Source: Dehalococcoidia bacterium (GTDB lineage: Bacteria > Chloroflexota > Dehalococcoidia > GIF9 > AB-539-J10). Taken from it: 7,088 bases of DNA. The stretch spans positions 1-7,088 of the forward strand of contig JAUWGN010000051.1 in assembly GCA_030606385.1 (NCBI GenBank), read 5' to 3'. The translations under genes were made by a program, and so were the position numbers. The notes below the pieces were generated by a model that ran no database searches, was not told the DNA's origin, and was given only the letters and a program-made list of their open reading frames with translations. This document shows, in pieces, positions 1 to 6,093 of this stretch. How positions within the stretch are numbered: the first letter of the stretch is position 1; every line of letters begins with the position of its first letter.

Positions 1-912
1 TCTTATTTGCGTGCGACCATTATCCATCAGGACGATGTGAACTTCACCAGGACCCTGAATGCCGAACAGCGGTTCTTGTGACATGGCGGTGGTAGTACTG
101 GGACCAGTGATATGAGAGACATAGACTGACTGTTTTTGACCTGTCGTGCTGCGGCTAAGCAATTTGAGTATTGCGGTGGCATCGTCCAGGCTGGAAACCA
201 GCTTTTCATAACCGACTACCGCGACATGTATTGGAGGCAGGGTGGTGACCAAACAGCCGTTTGCTTCATTAGTAACGATGACCACGGTTCCGGTTTCAGC
301 TATGGCGATGTTGCCTCCTGAAATACCCATGTCTGCATTGAAGTAGGCTTGCCTCAATGCGCGGCGGGCTACCTCGACTAGCTTTTGAGGGTCATGCCCT
401 AGCTGCTCGCCGGCTACTTTGGAAAGAAGCTCAGCTACTTGCTCTATAGTCTTATGTATCGCCGGTCCTACCAGATGTGAAGGTTTTTCTCCTGCTAGCT
501 GGATGATATACTCTCCGAGGTCAGTTTCGGTTACCTCAATGCCGGCGTGCTTAAGATGTTTATTTAATTCAATCTCCTCGGTCACCATTGATTTTGACTT
601 GACTATGCGTTTTACATTGCGTTCCTTTGCTAGCTTCAAAATATAATTATTGGCATCCCTGGCATCTTTAGCTTCATAGACTACGGCACCGGCTTTGGCA
701 GCTTCCGACTTGAATCGCTCCACAAGTTGGGGAAGGTTGTCGATGGATTTCTCCTTTACCTGACGAACTTCGTCTCTTAGACTGCCAAAGTCAATGTCTT
801 CCATACCAATCTGGCGGGCTAGCTTTGTGAGCAGCATGAAAGTAGGAAGAGCCGTCTGCAGGTTCTTATCTGCCAGTGCCTTATTCACACGCTTTCTCAT
901 CTTTGTCGTCAT
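1..912 (-). CDS. LutB-like LUD-domain protein, C-terminal part beyond the left edge
   Basis: The reading frame is open for 304 codons from the ATG at 912 to base 1 and has no stop, so the gene continues off the window. The protein resembles the N-terminal LUD domain of LutB/LldF, the iron-sulfur subunit of the LutABC L-lactate oxidation system. Visible family motifs are KSKSMVTEEI (105-114), ETDLGEYI (129-136), GISGGNIAIAETGT (196-209) and MDNGR (296-300). In LutB the last of these is followed by a ferredoxin-like domain with two CxxCxxCxxxCP clusters. That part would lie outside the window, so a LutB assignment rather than a LUD-only protein is inference. The start is supported by GGAG at 924-921, 8 nt upstream, and by an N-terminal helical stretch as in LutB. 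It is the last gene of the minus-strand run and the better-preserved of two tandem LUD paralogues. The substrate need not be lactate. Confidence 0.85.
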   Translation of the reverse strand, partial: MTTKMRKRVNKALADKNLQTALPTFMLLTKLARQIGMEDIDFGSLRDEVRQVKEKSIDNLPQLVERFKSEAAKAGAVVYEAKDARDANNYILKLAKERNVKRIVKSKSMVTEEIELNKHLKHAGIEVTETDLGEYIIQLAGEKPSHLVGPAIHKTIEQVAELLSKVAGEQLGHDPQKLVEVARRALRQAYFNADMGISGGNIAIAETGTVVIVTNEANGCLVTTLPPIHVAVVGYEKLVSSLDDATAILKLLSRSTTGQKQSVYVSHITGPSTTTAMSQEPLFGIQGPGEVHIVLMDNGRTQIR

Positions 913-920
913 TTCGTATT

Positions 921-958
921 CTCCGCCAGCGAGATTAATTCGCTACACTCGCAATAGC
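921..958. repeat. Degenerate half-copy of the palindromic repeat
   Basis: This stretch aligns with the right half of the 969-1041 palindrome (1007-1041). CTCCGCC-AGC-GAGATT matches CCCCGCC-GAGATT, and CGCTACACTCGCAATAGC matches CGCTCCGCTCGCAATGAC. It sits just upstream of the LutB-like gene, and its end on that gene's strand includes the GGAG that serves as the ribosome binding site. It looks like a decayed second copy of the element. Confidence 0.6.
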
Positions 959-968
959 ACCCCTTTTC

Positions 969-1041
969 GTCATTGCGCGGCACGTTAGTGCCGAAGCAAT
1001 CTGGTACCCCGCCGAGATTGCCACGCTCCGCTCGCAATGAC
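969..1041. repeat. 73-bp palindromic intergenic repeat (REP/MITE-like)
   Basis: The outer arms are a perfect 9-bp inverted repeat: GTCATTGCG at 969-977 and CGCAATGAC at 1033-1041. An inner pair, GCAATCT at 996-1002 and AGATTGC at 1015-1021, is nested inside, so the strand can fold into a two-tier hairpin. CTCGCAATGAC at the right end recurs in direct orientation as CTCGCAATGGC at 1054-1064 and as CTCGCAATAGC at 948-958. From general knowledge, palindromes with GTCATTGCGAG ends are dispersed in many copies in a range of bacterial genomes. They encode no transposase, and whether they are mobilised in trans or act on mRNA ends is unclear. Here the element fills the gap between two tandem LUD genes. 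Confidence 0.8.
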
Positions 1042-1077
1042 AATAGAACGGGGCTCGCAATGGCAGTTGAGTAAAAG

Positions 1078-1857
1078 TCAGGGTAACCGATATATCTCCG
1101 CATTGAATTCCTTCACTTCCTTATGGCTATCCAGTAACACAATGTGAATTTCTTCGGGACCTTGAGCACGGATCAGCGGTGCTCCGGGTATGTCGGCGGT
1201 AGTGCTTCTGCCGCTAATGTAAGTGATGTAGCTTGGCATCTTCTGTCCTGCGGCATTTTTAGTAATTAGTTTGAGGATGGTAGCGGCATCGTTCAAGCTG
1301 GAAACCAGCCTTTCACAGCCAATCAACTCCACATGTAAGGGGGGCAAGGTGGCAATCAGGCGGCTGTTCCCTTCATTGTCTATGGTAACCAGAGTTCCAC
1401 TTTCAGCTATGGCAATATTGGCTCCAGAAATGCCCATATCTGCATTGATAATAGACTGCCTCAAGTAGCGGCGTGACGCCTGTAGTAGAATCTGGAGCTC
1501 AGGTTCCAATCTTTCACCAATGGCTTTGGAAAGTAACTCAGCTACCTGTTCTATATTTTTTTGTATTCCCTGGCTTACCAGATGTGAAAGTTCCTCTCCC
1601 GCCAATTGAGCAATCCACTCTCCGAGGTCTGTTTCTATCACTTCAATGTCAGCGTCCTCAAGGTGCTTGTGCAATCCAATCTCCGTGGCTACCACAGACT
1701 TTGACTTGACCACTCGTCGCACATTGTGTTCTCGTGCCAGGTTCACCACATAATTATTAGCATCCTCGGCACTTTTGGCTTCGTAGACTACAGCACCAAC
1801 CCTGATAGCTTGTATCTTAAATTGCTCTACCAGTTCCGGCGTTGATATGGCAGTTAT
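1078..1857 (-). CDS. LUD-domain protein lacking Fe-S domain, apparent ATA start
   Basis: A 259-codon frame encodes a LUD (LutB/LutC-type) domain closely related to the next gene downstream. From PELV (codon 7) the two align without gaps for 240 positions at about 59% identity by hand count. Motifs are KSKSVVATEI (51-60), ETDLGEWI (75-82) and GISGANIAIAESGT (142-155). It lacks the roughly 54-residue N-terminal region of its paralogue and ends shortly after the LUD core at EIYRLP, so there is no ferredoxin domain. The DNGR motif of the paralogue reads DSHK here. No in-frame ATG, GTG or TTG exists between the upstream TAG near 1891 and the GTG codons at 1752 and 1749, which lie inside the conserved fold. 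ATA at 1857 sits 7 nt after GGAGG and is the chosen start. It may be translated from this rare start or be an early pseudogene. The 100-nt gap after iorB holds no other gene I can support. Confidence 0.7.
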   Translation of the reverse strand: MTAISTPELVEQFKIQAIRVGAVVYEAKSAEDANNYVVNLAREHNVRRVVKSKSVVATEIGLHKHLEDADIEVIETDLGEWIAQLAGEELSHLVSQGIQKNIEQVAELLSKAIGERLEPELQILLQASRRYLRQSIINADMGISGANIAIAESGTLVTIDNEGNSRLIATLPPLHVELIGCERLVSSLNDAATILKLITKNAAGQKMPSYITYISGRSTTADIPGAPLIRAQGPEEIHIVLLDSHKEVKEFNAEIYRLP

Positions 1858-1864
1858 CTTTAAA

Positions 1865-1869
1865 CCTCC
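1865..1869 (-). promoter_or_regulatory. Ribosome binding site GGAGG pointing to an ATA codon
   Basis: GGAGG lies 7 nt before ATA (1857-1855) at the position expected for an initiation codon. It is the reason for placing the start of the LUD-only gene there rather than at internal GTG codons about 105 nt downstream. Confidence 0.55.
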
Positions 1870-1957
1870 AATCCAAGAAATTGCAAAATGCTATGTTCTT
1901 GTTTCCCTGGTAAAGTTCTGTGCCACGGGTTCCGGTACTTGCGATGCCTGGCTTGCT

Positions 1958-2557
1958 TCACTGTGCCACAAGCTCCATGCCCTTGTTGAACGCTACCATA
2001 TTGGTATCAAATTTTTCCCCAGGAAAGCTTTCCCGCAACACTAATTCCATCGATTTCTTATCAATGGGGAAGATGCCAGAGCCAACTAAAGCACCGATAA
2101 GTATCATATTGGCGAAGATAGGGTCACCCAGTTTCATTGCTTCATCAGTGGCATTTATCAGCCATGATTTAGCTGATAATCCTTCGATAGCCGCGACGAT
2201 CTTATCCAGGCTTGGGTATTCCATCCCAGCGGCATGTATCAGTCTGGAGTTGGCTATGGTGATAACATCGGAATTTCCGAATTGCTGCAGTATTCGCAGA
2301 GTTTCTACAGGTTCCATGCCAAGGATGATATCAGCACGCCCATTGGGAATAAACGGGCTGTACTGATTTTCCCTCGAGATTCTCAAATGGCTCATAACAC
2401 TGCCGCTTCGTTGAGATGCCCCATATGTTTCTCCAATGGTCACGAAGTACCCTTCCTTTATGAAGGCTTTACCGATAAGCAGTGATATCATCACATTTCC
2501 CTGTCCACCAACGCCAGCGATTATTAAATTGAGCGGATCCTTTGCCAATGTCTTCAT
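1958..2557 (-). CDS. iorB: Indolepyruvate:ferredoxin oxidoreductase-type beta subunit
   Basis: This 199-residue protein is a pyruvate ferredoxin oxidoreductase gamma-type domain (PF01558 family), the small subunit of the two-subunit Ior enzymes. The glycine-rich GVGGQGN (15-21) and the GETYGASQRSGSVMSHLRI stretch (42-60) are hallmark segments; the latter in IorB usually reads like GETHGMAQRGGSV. The length matches the usual 190-200 residues. With IorA it forms the cytoplasmic complex that decarboxylates an aryl-2-oxoacid, adds CoA and reduces ferredoxin. I start it at ATG 2557, 2 nt after the iorA stop, with GGGAGG at 2573-2568 upstream. An in-frame GTG at 2563, overlapping the iorA stop, is an alternative. 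Tight spacing argues for translational coupling with iorA. The actual 2-oxoacid cannot be told from sequence. Confidence 0.9.
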   Translation of the reverse strand: MKTLAKDPLNLIIAGVGGQGNVMISLLIGKAFIKEGYFVTIGETYGASQRSGSVMSHLRISRENQYSPFIPNGRADIILGMEPVETLRILQQFGNSDVITIANSRLIHAAGMEYPSLDKIVAAIEGLSAKSWLINATDEAMKLGDPIFANMILIGALVGSGIFPIDKKSMELVLRESFPGEKFDTNMVAFNKGMELVAQ

Positions 2558-2559
2558 AA

Positions 2560-4494
2560 TCACACTGCCTCCCTGATGATAGCACCTTGCGGACATATAT
2601 CTGTGCACACGCCACAGCCGGTGCATATTGTTTCATCTATGGTAGCTTTGCCGCTTTCGCTATCCCATACCAATCCCGGGCAACCGAATATCCTGGTGCA
2701 TAGTCTATCGCAGCCACAGGCTTCCCCCAGGCACTTATCAGGGTCAACATGTACCTTGTACGGAGGTTTCTTGTCCCTCCTTCCTCTTACCAACTCGCAC
2801 TCGCGGCGCATTATCACCACTCGAGGGCCTCCGTCTTGAGCTATGGCCTTTAGCAGCGTTGCCGTGCTATTCTCAAGGTCAAACGGGTCACAGACCTCAA
2901 CCTGTACTCCTAACGAATGGCATAAAGCTTCCATATCTACAGCTGTTGTTATTTCCCCCATGCCGGTTACTCCCGTTCCAGGATGAGGTTGGAAGCCAGT
3001 CATGGCAGTGGCATTATTATCCAGGATGACGAGAGTAAAATTCGATTTGTTATAGATACCATTTATCAATGCTGGAATTGCTGCGTGGAAGAAAGTAGAA
3101 TCACCGCACACAGCGAGCACCGGCTGATTGAAGCCAAATTGCCCCAGCTTTCCCAATCCGTTAGCTACGCCAGCACCTGCTCCCATACAATACATTGTGC
3201 GCATTTGAAAGAAGCCGGCAGGACCTATCGCCAGGGTGTAGCAGCCAATGTCGCCGGTAACGAACCCATCACGCCCGTCCAGTCTAAGTGCGTTTTTGAT
3301 TGCCCAAAAAGTAGCTCGATGAGGACAACCAGAGCAGAAAGTCATAATTCGCGGTGGCATGTAGGTAAAAGGAATTTCCTCTGCCTTTTTGCTGTACTCT
3401 GCGGGGCGAGATTCGTAGGTAAGATTCATTATGCTAGCTATTACCTCGATAACCAGGTCAGGATTCAGCTCTCCGTAGGCGTTTATATGCCCAGAGTGCT
3501 TACCGTAGAATGTAGGACGGGGCGTAGCAGGCGGTAGGTCGGCAACCAGCTCCTTTATGCTTCCTTCCAGGAAAGGGTCGATCTCCTCCACCATCAGTAT
3601 TTTCTGCGATTTGCCTAGATGTAGCTCAATGAGTTTTCGTGGTAACGGCCAGATAGTGCCCAGCTTCAAAATGCCCACCTTGTTCTCCAATTTCAACGCC
3701 TTCACAGCCTCTAAAGAATAGAGCCAGCAACTACCACCGGTTATGATTAACAATTCTGCCTCTTCCGGCCCCGTGTACCAGTTGAAAGGTGATGATTCGA
3801 ATAGCTCCCGTGCCTTATCCAGTTTTGCGTGCAATTGGCTATGTAACCATGCGCTTGGGTATGAGATGAATTTGGGTAAGGTGGGCACAACGGGACATAT
3901 GCTGTCGAAATGTGCCTTTTGCTCCTTCTTGGGCAACTCACCCAATCTTACGTTGCCTCTGGCGTGAGCAATGCGTGTCACGCTTCGTATCATGCATATA
4001 GTATTTAATTCCTCGGCGAGGTCGAAAGCCCATTTTGTCATGTCCTTGGCTTCCTGGAAGGTGGCTGGTTCCAGGAGGGGGATATCCAGCCACTTAGCTA
4101 TGTTCCTCAAATCCTGTTCATTGGAGCTGGATATAGTCGATGGATCGTCGCAAGATACCAGAACCAACCCGGCGCCTATGCCACTCATAACGAGGTTGGC
4201 CAGGAAGTCAAAGGCAACATTCACCCCGTTCTGCTTCATAGAAGTGATTGCTCGAATGCCGGCGAAAGAAGCACCAGCGGCAACTTCCATGGCCACTTTC
4301 TCGTTGACAGACCACTCGGCGTAAAAATTCATTTCCTTAGCCACGGATATCAGGCTCGCCATTATCTCTGTTGAAGGTGTCCCTGGATAGGCACTGGCAA
4401 CCCCTATACCTGCTTCGAGTGCCCCTCGAGCAATAGCTTCGTTGCCGATAAAAAGCTGGGTGCTGCCGGGAGCATCTATTCCAACGCCTGACAT
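2560..4494 (-). CDS. iorA: Indolepyruvate:ferredoxin oxidoreductase-type alpha subunit
   Basis: A 644-residue TPP- and Fe-S-dependent subunit; the length is normal for IorA. An N-terminal pyrimidine-binding domain (about 10-190) carries YPGTPSTEI (36-44). A middle domain follows, with GSCWLYSLEA near 255. The TPP-diphosphate domain carries FCSGCPHR (386-393), GDIGCYTL (414-421) and a GDST...DNNATAMTG metal/TPP segment (464-500). The C-terminus is ferredoxin-like: a canonical CxxCxxCxxxCP set (Cys 624, 627, 630, 634), preceded by an irregular set (Cys 588, 593, 595, 599, 605). It catalyses oxidative decarboxylation of arylpyruvates in aromatic amino acid fermentation; other 2-oxoacids are possible. 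ATG 4494 is preferred over GTG 4503, because GGAGG at 4507-4503 is spaced 8 nt from the ATG while that GTG overlaps the binding site. It lies 31 nt after the FrhB-like gene and 2 nt before iorB. Confidence 0.93.
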   Translation of the reverse strand: MSGVGIDAPGSTQLFIGNEAIARGALEAGIGVASAYPGTPSTEIMASLISVAKEMNFYAEWSVNEKVAMEVAAGASFAGIRAITSMKQNGVNVAFDFLANLVMSGIGAGLVLVSCDDPSTISSSNEQDLRNIAKWLDIPLLEPATFQEAKDMTKWAFDLAEELNTICMIRSVTRIAHARGNVRLGELPKKEQKAHFDSICPVVPTLPKFISYPSAWLHSQLHAKLDKARELFESSPFNWYTGPEEAELLIITGGSCWLYSLEAVKALKLENKVGILKLGTIWPLPRKLIELHLGKSQKILMVEEIDPFLEGSIKELVADLPPATPRPTFYGKHSGHINAYGELNPDLVIEVIASIMNLTYESRPAEYSKKAEEIPFTYMPPRIMTFCSGCPHRATFWAIKNALRLDGRDGFVTGDIGCYTLAIGPAGFFQMRTMYCMGAGAGVANGLGKLGQFGFNQPVLAVCGDSTFFHAAIPALINGIYNKSNFTLVILDNNATAMTGFQPHPGTGVTGMGEITTAVDMEALCHSLGVQVEVCDPFDLENSTATLLKAIAQDGGPRVVIMRRECELVRGRRDKKPPYKVHVDPDKCLGEACGCDRLCTRIFGCPGLVWDSESGKATIDETICTGCGVCTDICPQGAIIREAV

Positions 4495-4502
4495 ATTACT
4501 CA

Positions 4503-4507
4503 CCTCC
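4503..4507 (-). promoter_or_regulatory. Ribosome binding site deciding the iorA start
   Basis: AAGGAGGT on the minus strand has its GGAGG core 8 nt before ATG 4494. The upstream in-frame GTG at 4503 overlaps this motif and is therefore unlikely to be the start. Confidence 0.75.
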
Positions 4508-4525
4508 TTGAACTTTCCTCCATTT

Positions 4526-5638
4526 CTAAGCTAGCAGCCTGTCAATTATGCTCTGTTGGAGACTAACATAAAGCAGGTTCTTTCTATCGCCACTCCTGGT
4601 GATGATTTCCTGTAGCGCTCGTTTTTTCTTGAGTAAAGATGCCTCCTTAAGGTGGGCTAGATTCTCAGGAAGGAGGATATCAACCTCAAGCTTCCCCTTT
4701 TCCTTAGCCATCTCGATCAGTTGAGCACCGACATCGGTGCGGATAATAACGGTGTTCCATCCAGCGATACCTTCTACTGAGCCTACTGAGATATCGGCAA
4801 ACTCCGAAGTCATATCCAGGCAGTAAGCACAGGCAGGCATGACAAACCTCCTGATTTCATCCAGTGGAAACGAAATTTTATCCGATGGAGTGTACGCTTC
4901 AAATATATTTGCTGGAGGAGGTGGGATATCAAATTTAGTCACCTGCGGTAAGTTGAGATTTTCCTTTAAGAATTGATGGAATCCGTCAGGGGACAAAGCC
5001 CAGGTACAAAACAATCCGACTACTAGCTTCACGTTGCCTACGTTCATTCTGTCTTGCGGTGGTTCTTGCCGCATCTTGCTCAGCGCCAATATCTGGCAGG
5101 GCATAGCCACTACCGCCAGCCGTTGTTCACTATCCTTAGGAAGCTGATTTAGAGCCTGTAACACAGGACAAGCCATGTAGTTGGAGCCAGCAGATTTGAG
5201 CATCTCCTCCCTGCTTTGAGCTAAGAAAGCGCTTGGGGTTTTATCATCGGACATCTTTGTCAGGATTGCACCATCAATAAATCCTTCCTCCAGTGCTAAT
5301 GACAAAAGCGTTGTTACCGTTCCGCCATATTGTGCACTCTCCTTAATACGTGTATCCGTTGACCTTGTCATCAACACTTCCTTAGTGGTTCCCAGTTCAT
5401 CACCACTATACGGAGTTCCAAAAACCTGCTGGCTAATCGCATCCATGTCAGTGTAAGTTCGTGGGCAGTACTGATAACACTGCCCTTGTGAAAGGGTGCA
5501 ACTATCCAGAAGCACTATCCTGCCTTTGTAGAAAACCAGGTAAGGACAACCGCCAGCACATGCACCACATAGAGTACACAACCCTGCATCTATAACCTCC
5601 GTGAGCAACTCCTTGGAACCTTTGACTTTCATATCCAT
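4526..5638 (-). CDS. FrhB/FdhB-family flavin and iron-sulfur oxidoreductase subunit
   Basis: This 370-residue protein matches the coenzyme F420 hydrogenase/dehydrogenase beta-subunit family (PF04422 plus PF04432). The N-terminus has CTLCGACAGGCP (21-32), a 4Fe-4S motif with Cys 21, 24, 27 and 31. A second set follows at Cys 47, 54 and 58 (GQCYQYCPR). QYGGTVTTLL (103-112) and AMPCQILAL (178-186) mark the core that in the family holds FAD. PACAYCLD (268-275) is the conserved C-terminal cysteine pair. No signal peptide or membrane helix is visible, so it is cytoplasmic. Family members move electrons between ferredoxin or hydrogenase/formate dehydrogenase partners and F420 or another acceptor; the acceptor here is unknown. 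It is first in the run with iorAB, suggesting it handles their ferredoxin electrons (inference). ATG 5638 has AAGGA at 5650-5646. Confidence 0.88.
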   Translation of the reverse strand: MDMKVKGSKELLTEVIDAGLCTLCGACAGGCPYLVFYKGRIVLLDSCTLSQGQCYQYCPRTYTDMDAISQQVFGTPYSGDELGTTKEVLMTRSTDTRIKESAQYGGTVTTLLSLALEEGFIDGAILTKMSDDKTPSAFLAQSREEMLKSAGSNYMACPVLQALNQLPKDSEQRLAVVAMPCQILALSKMRQEPPQDRMNVGNVKLVVGLFCTWALSPDGFHQFLKENLNLPQVTKFDIPPPPANIFEAYTPSDKISFPLDEIRRFVMPACAYCLDMTSEFADISVGSVEGIAGWNTVIIRTDVGAQLIEMAKEKGKLEVDILLPENLAHLKEASLLKKKRALQEIITRSGDRKNLLYVSLQQSIIDRLLA

Positions 5639-5657
5639 AGTCTGTTCCTTTCACATG

Positions 5658-5686
5658 ATTGTTATTGCTGTCTGCGTTTCTTTCAA
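5658..5686 (-). promoter_or_regulatory. Candidate promoter of the FrhB-iorAB run
   Basis: TTGAAA (5686-5681) and AACAAT (5663-5658) are separated by 17 nt on the minus strand, a sigma-70-like layout with a weak -10 box. Transcription would begin near 5651, giving a very short leader containing the AAGGA binding site. The match is poor enough to occur by chance. Confidence 0.25.
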
Positions 5687-5697
5687 GAGAATCCTGC

Positions 5698-5868
5698 TTA
5701 AAGAATCCCAGGGGTGGGAAGCACATCATTTGCTACCTGTTCACATGAGATTTCCATCTTCATTGCCTTCTTCGTGTCACTGTGAATTGCTTCTATTGTG
5801 CCATCCCGGAATTTAGGTAGTAACATCTCCTCTGTGACCAGGTGTGAATGAATATCGATTACCGTTTC
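5698..5868 (-). pseudogene. N-terminal remnant of an amidohydrolase
   Basis: A minus-strand frame of 56 codons lies between a TAG (5871-5869) and a TAA (5700-5698). It begins ETVIDIHSHLVTEEML and continues through FRDGTIEAIHSDTKKAM. The V-I-D-I-H-x-H pattern followed by an acidic pair is the metal-binding N-terminus typical of amidohydrolases of the amidohydrolase-2/ACMSD type (PF04909), which are usually around 300 residues or more. No start codon precedes the motif: the first in-frame ATG is after it, directly against GGAG, and would remove the two histidines. The rest of the enzyme is absent; the next gene is the FrhB-like protein 60 nt on. I read it as a relic left by a deletion. The family call rests on a short stretch. 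Confidence 0.55.
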
Positions 5869-5891
5869 CTATCCCTCAGCTTGTTTTGTGT

Positions 5892-5950
5892 ATTTTATCA
5901 CGCATCTTCCTTAAAGAAACACCCCCAAATGCTCTATAAAATGATAAAAT
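5892..5950. repeat. 9-bp perfect inverted repeat, outer pair of an interlocked set
   Basis: ATTTTATCA (5892-5900) is exactly complementary to TGATAAAAT (5942-5950). The right arm directly abuts the right arm of the neighbouring ACACCCCC/GGGGGTGT repeat, and the two pairs interleave rather than nest. It could form a pseudoknot in RNA or present protein-binding half-sites in DNA. No function is assigned. Confidence 0.5.
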
Positions 5951-5958
5951 GGGGGTGT
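5919..5958 (-). terminator. Hairpin, possible terminator on the minus strand or operator
   Basis: ACACCCCCA (5919-5927) pairs perfectly with TGGGGGTGT (5950-5958) across a 22-nt AT-rich loop. On the minus strand the stem is followed by TTTCTTT, which resembles a weak intrinsic terminator and would stop antisense transcripts coming from the lyase side. On the plus strand the tail is poor (ATTTAG). A regulatory palindrome between divergent genes is an equal possibility. Confidence 0.4.
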
Positions 5959-6004
5959 ATTTAGCATCCGGCGGCATGTGCTGCTGATATTCCTTCCTAT
6001 TGAG

Positions 6005-6033
6005 TTGGAAGAGTGAATGTGCCATGTGATAAC
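6005..6033 (+). promoter_or_regulatory. Candidate promoter of the lyase gene
   Basis: TTGGAA (6005-6010) and GATAAC (6028-6033) are spaced by 17 nt. A TGn extended -10 (6025-6027) precedes the second box. Transcription would start near 6040 and give a leader of about 54 nt. The rest of the 5872-6093 stretch shows the inverted repeats described separately and nothing else I can support. Confidence 0.33.
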
Positions 6034-6081
6034 TCTTAGAAGGGGGATTTTTGCTTCGTAGATTCAGACTAAAGCTTGCAA

Positions 6082-6086
6082 GGAGG
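6082..6086 (+). promoter_or_regulatory. Ribosome binding site deciding the lyase start
   Basis: AAGGAGG ends 7 nt before ATG 6094. An in-frame TTG at 6076 lies upstream of this site and is therefore not the start. Confidence 0.8.
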
Positions 6087-6093
6087 TGTCTTT

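Noticed and set aside
948..1064. Possible CRISPR-like array from the three CTCGCAAT copies
   Set aside because: The copies are only about 11 nt long, unevenly spaced and part of palindromic elements. There are no regular spacers and no cas genes.
909..1103. 64-codon minus-strand frame across the intergenic repeat
   Set aside because: Its translation (SLRAERGNLGG...VPRNDE) is that of the palindromic repeat itself, a common source of spurious predicted proteins. It also overlaps the end of the LUD gene and the start of the next.
1858..1957. Frameshifted N-terminus of the LUD-only gene upstream of its ATA
   Set aside because: I translated the minus-strand frames here and none resembles the N-terminal helical region of the paralogue.
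1920..2366. 148-codon plus-strand frame
   Set aside because: Antisense shadow of iorB without family features.
2983..3537. 184-codon plus-strand frame
   Set aside because: Entirely antisense to the well-supported iorA. It has no recognisable domain and no ribosome binding site.
5502..5729. 75-codon minus-strand frame overlapping the FrhB-like gene
   Set aside because: Out of frame with the FrhB-like gene. It covers that gene's iron-sulfur N-terminus and shows no domain of its own.
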